Assembly: GCA_937870825.1 (NCBI GenBank)
Contig: CALMZO010000239.1
Location: forward strand, 1 to 48,942
Length of the DNA: 48,942 nucleotides
Origin: an uncultured Chloroflexota bacterium
Lineage (GTDB): Bacteria > Chloroflexota > Anaerolineae > UBA4142 > SHND01
Direction: 5' to 3'
Of this stretch, positions 47,055 to 48,942 are shown in pieces (within the stretch, counting starts at the first letter, position 1; every line of letters starts with the position of its first letter). Position numbers and translations under genes: made by a program. Below the pieces are notes generated by a model, which searched no databases, had not been told where the DNA came from, and saw only the letters and a program-made list of their open reading frames with translations.

Positions 47055-48942
47055 ATGTCGAGAAAACAAACCAAAGCATCGTTCTTCCCTCTTCCATCGG
47101 AACTTATTCCTGACACTGCGCTCATTCCGAATCTCACATTGGATCTTGAAGCGCAAGCGCTGCGCGATCACCTGCGCCTCGCGCTGGAACGCGCGGGCTT
47201 TGCGCCGATGGAAAGTTTCGCGTTTTGCACACGGCTGCTCACCGCGTTTTGTGAGGACGGTAGCGTGCGCGGCATCGCCGTTCATCCGCCCAGCAGTCCA
47301 ATTAAAACAGAGAAGGGACAACGACGCCGCGTTCGTTCAGCGGCGCAGCCGGTTCGCCAACGCGCGGACGAACCGATTCTGCTCATCGTCGCAAGATTGC
47401 TCATCAAGGACGGATTGGAAGGATTGAGCCATCGCGATCACGTTCAAGTCGCGGCGGAACGAGCGCTCACAATTATCGCCGAGACGCTGCATCAATTAAC
47501 TCATGAACCTCGATGGAAATCGCTCTTGACGACACTTCCGGATTTCCATCAGCATCGCGTCTTTGAACTCCATTACGAAACACACGGGTATCCGGCATAT
47601 GCGTATTTCGCCGTCGACCTGCACTACGGCTTGATCGCGCGCCTCGCTCAACTCTCTGAGGCACCGCTCGAAAAATGGGAGCACGCGCTGCGCACAACCA
47701 TTACCGCGCCCAAGGCATTGCTCCCGGTGATTCCGAACGAGTGGCTGCCCGCGCATCCGGGCGAACTCGAAACACAACAAGCCCGCGCGATTTTGGAACA
47801 AGCCGCCGCGCGCCTCGAAGGAATTGAGCCGACAACGCGCGCGGATTATGTGGGCAAGTTTCTGGATCTCGTTGAGAGCGGCGCTGCACGGCGTCCCTAT
47901 CGCGCCCGCAACGCTCGCCTCACGCGTCGAAATTTACTCGATTCGCGTGCGGACGATTTTGATGATGCGGCAGAGCGAGTATCCCGATTGGATGCGCGGC
48001 TTGACGCGCTCGCGCGCGGACTCGATTTTGATGACGGAAGAGACCTCAGGCCTGGCGAATCCGACGCGGAGCAGTCGCTTGTCGAACTAGACGGATTGGA
48101 TGCCTCCGACAAACAGCGACAGGCGCGGTTTATTCGCCAGCGCATTGTGTTGGACCGCAATCGCACGCTCTCTTCGCCCGGCGTGATTCCCTTGCATGAA
48201 CTCGCATCCTACTATGCTGCGCTGAACGACAACGTAAATTCGTCAACCGCGCGGGAACGCTGGCGGCATCTCACCCATTTCGTCTTTTTGGATTTTCTCA
48301 TTCACACCGGACGTTCGCCCGAATGGTGCCAAGCTATATCCCTCGGCTCTGCTCGGGACAAGCTTTGGCGAACAATTCCAATGGGACAAACGCTGCAAAT
48401 GCCGTGTCGAGGCGCGCCGCCGGTGTATGACCTCACGAAAGGCGTGATTGCTTTTACGCCCGATGCCTATCCAACCCTTCCCGAATGGCTCCAGCCGCCG
48501 GCATCTTCGTCCGTGGATGAAATCGCCGCGTGGCATTTTCGCGTGCGCCAGCACGATGCCGTCTACGAACCGATTTCGTTTGTGCATGAACTTCCCCTTT
48601 CGCCGATGCAGCAAGCGCTTGTGAATGAACTGATTCGCGCCAAGAACGAAGCGCTCGCGGAGTTGAAACTCTCCGCGCCGCCGTCGAACGAACTCTTTAT
48701 GCTTCCGGGCGGCAAAGAAATTCGTGCGTGGAATGAGAGCGATACGACAGACCTTTTGACGAGACTCTCTGCGTTTGTGCAGCGCCTACACCCGACATGG
48801 CGCGCGGTGAGCGCGTCACGAATCGCAAAATCTTTTCTCGCCCATTACTGCTCGGTGTACGGACTCGATCCCGTCTATGCCTCGTACATTTCCGGGCATG
48901 CGGACGATGCGCTCGCGCGTCCTGTGCATTACAGTTATGTTC
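47055..48942 (+). CDS. Large protein with divergent tyrosine recombinase-like C-terminus (partial)
   Basis: From ATG at 47055 an uninterrupted frame of 629 codons runs off the window. It was found by direct translation because it has no stop here. The N-terminal ~400 residues are helical and charged, with an Asp/Arg-rich coiled segment (~285-370), and I do not recognise them. The C-terminal part resembles a tyrosine recombinase catalytic domain: FLIHTGRSPEWCQAI (first catalytic Arg in the 'TGxR' position), then SASRIAKSFLAHY and YISGHADD...VHYSY, which fit the box II Arg, GH and Tyr pattern with a Ser replacing the usual His. With the upstream excisionase-like and XRE genes this suggests the edge of an integrative element. 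No strong ribosome site. Confidence 0.6.
   Translation, partial: MSRKQTKASFFPLPSELIPDTALIPNLTLDLEAQALRDHLRLALERAGFAPMESFAFCTRLLTAFCEDGSVRGIAVHPPSSPIKTEKGQRRRVRSAAQPVRQRADEPILLIVARLLIKDGLEGLSHRDHVQVAAERALTIIAETLHQLTHEPRWKSLLTTLPDFHQHRVFELHYETHGYPAYAYFAVDLHYGLIARLAQLSEAPLEKWEHALRTTITAPKALLPVIPNEWLPAHPGELETQQARAILEQAAARLEGIEPTTRADYVGKFLDLVESGAARRPYRARNARLTRRNLLDSRADDFDDAAERVSRLDARLDALARGLDFDDGRDLRPGESDAEQSLVELDGLDASDKQRQARFIRQRIVLDRNRTLSSPGVIPLHELASYYAALNDNVNSSTARERWRHLTHFVFLDFLIHTGRSPEWCQAISLGSARDKLWRTIPMGQTLQMPCRGAPPVYDLTKGVIAFTPDAYPTLPEWLQPPASSSVDEIAAWHFRVRQHDAVYEPISFVHELPLSPMQQALVNELIRAKNEALAELKLSAPPSNELFMLPGGKEIRAWNESDTTDLLTRLSAFVQRLHPTWRAVSASRIAKSFLAHYCSVYGLDPVYASYISGHADDALARPVHYSYV

Noticed and set aside
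1..48942. CRISPR arrays, rRNA and tRNA genes
   Set aside because: No regularly spaced direct repeats and no tRNA or rRNA sequence pattern was seen on either strand, within the limits of reading by eye.

Overview
The window looks like a chromosomal segment of a Chloroflexota bacterium, most likely of the Anaerolineae or a related class. This is inferred from gene content: tandem eukaryotic-type Ser/Thr kinases with Thr/Pro-rich extracellular stalks, NBR1-type Ig domains, many CxxC zinc ribbons, a CHAT-TPR protein, and GCGC-rich coding DNA with word-like intergenic repeats. There is no rRNA or other marker, so the assignment is tentative.

Positions 1-28,812 form one long minus-strand array of phospho-signalling genes with very short gaps or overlaps, suggesting one or a few operons. 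In order of transcription it carries: an orphan Phd-like antitoxin, a zinc-ribbon trypsin-like protease, two membrane kinases with C-terminal kinase domains, an NBR1-Ig/FHA membrane protein, a pseudokinase-PP2C fusion, a second zinc-ribbon PP2C, a small zinc-ribbon membrane protein, a kinase fused to a degenerate P-loop domain, a kinase-zinc ribbon-TPR protein, a kinase with a small extracellular domain, a kinase fused to an ABC-type solute-binding protein, a secreted phosphodiester glycosidase-like protein, a zinc-ribbon kinase with several membrane spans, a NERD/zinc-ribbon protein, a kinase with a jelly-roll-like extracellular domain, another membrane kinase, an FHA membrane protein, a membrane/zinc-ribbon gene broken by an IS630 insertion, and the start of a secreted protein that may be VWA-type. 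That makes nine kinases, one pseudokinase, two PP2C phosphatases and two FHA proteins. The extracellular modules differ from kinase to kinase, while a similar zinc ribbon recurs on kinases, phosphatases, protease and nuclease-like proteins. This fits a shared hub fed by many surface sensors.

From 29,061 the plus strand carries a sigma factor, an unknown protein and a large TPR-CHAT (caspase-like) protein. A bidirectional hairpin and a small secreted peptide gene on the minus strand follow. Then come a second sigma factor, two zinc-finger anti-sigma-like proteins and an M48-type membrane metalloprotease with its own zinc ribbon. The two halves share a divergent control region (28,813-29,060) with repeated AAAATGTACA boxes.

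From 38,868 to the end the DNA is accessory: AbiEi/AbiEii, an XRE regulator, a probably broken hypothetical pair, VapC with a Phd-type antitoxin, a hypothetical protein, a PPP-family phosphatase with a probable C-terminal frameshift, an ATPase pseudogene with an in-frame TGA, an XRE/membrane-protein pair behind a palindromic operator, and a divergent XRE/excisionase/large recombinase-like set that runs off the window. All calls come from reading the sequence; no database search was run.
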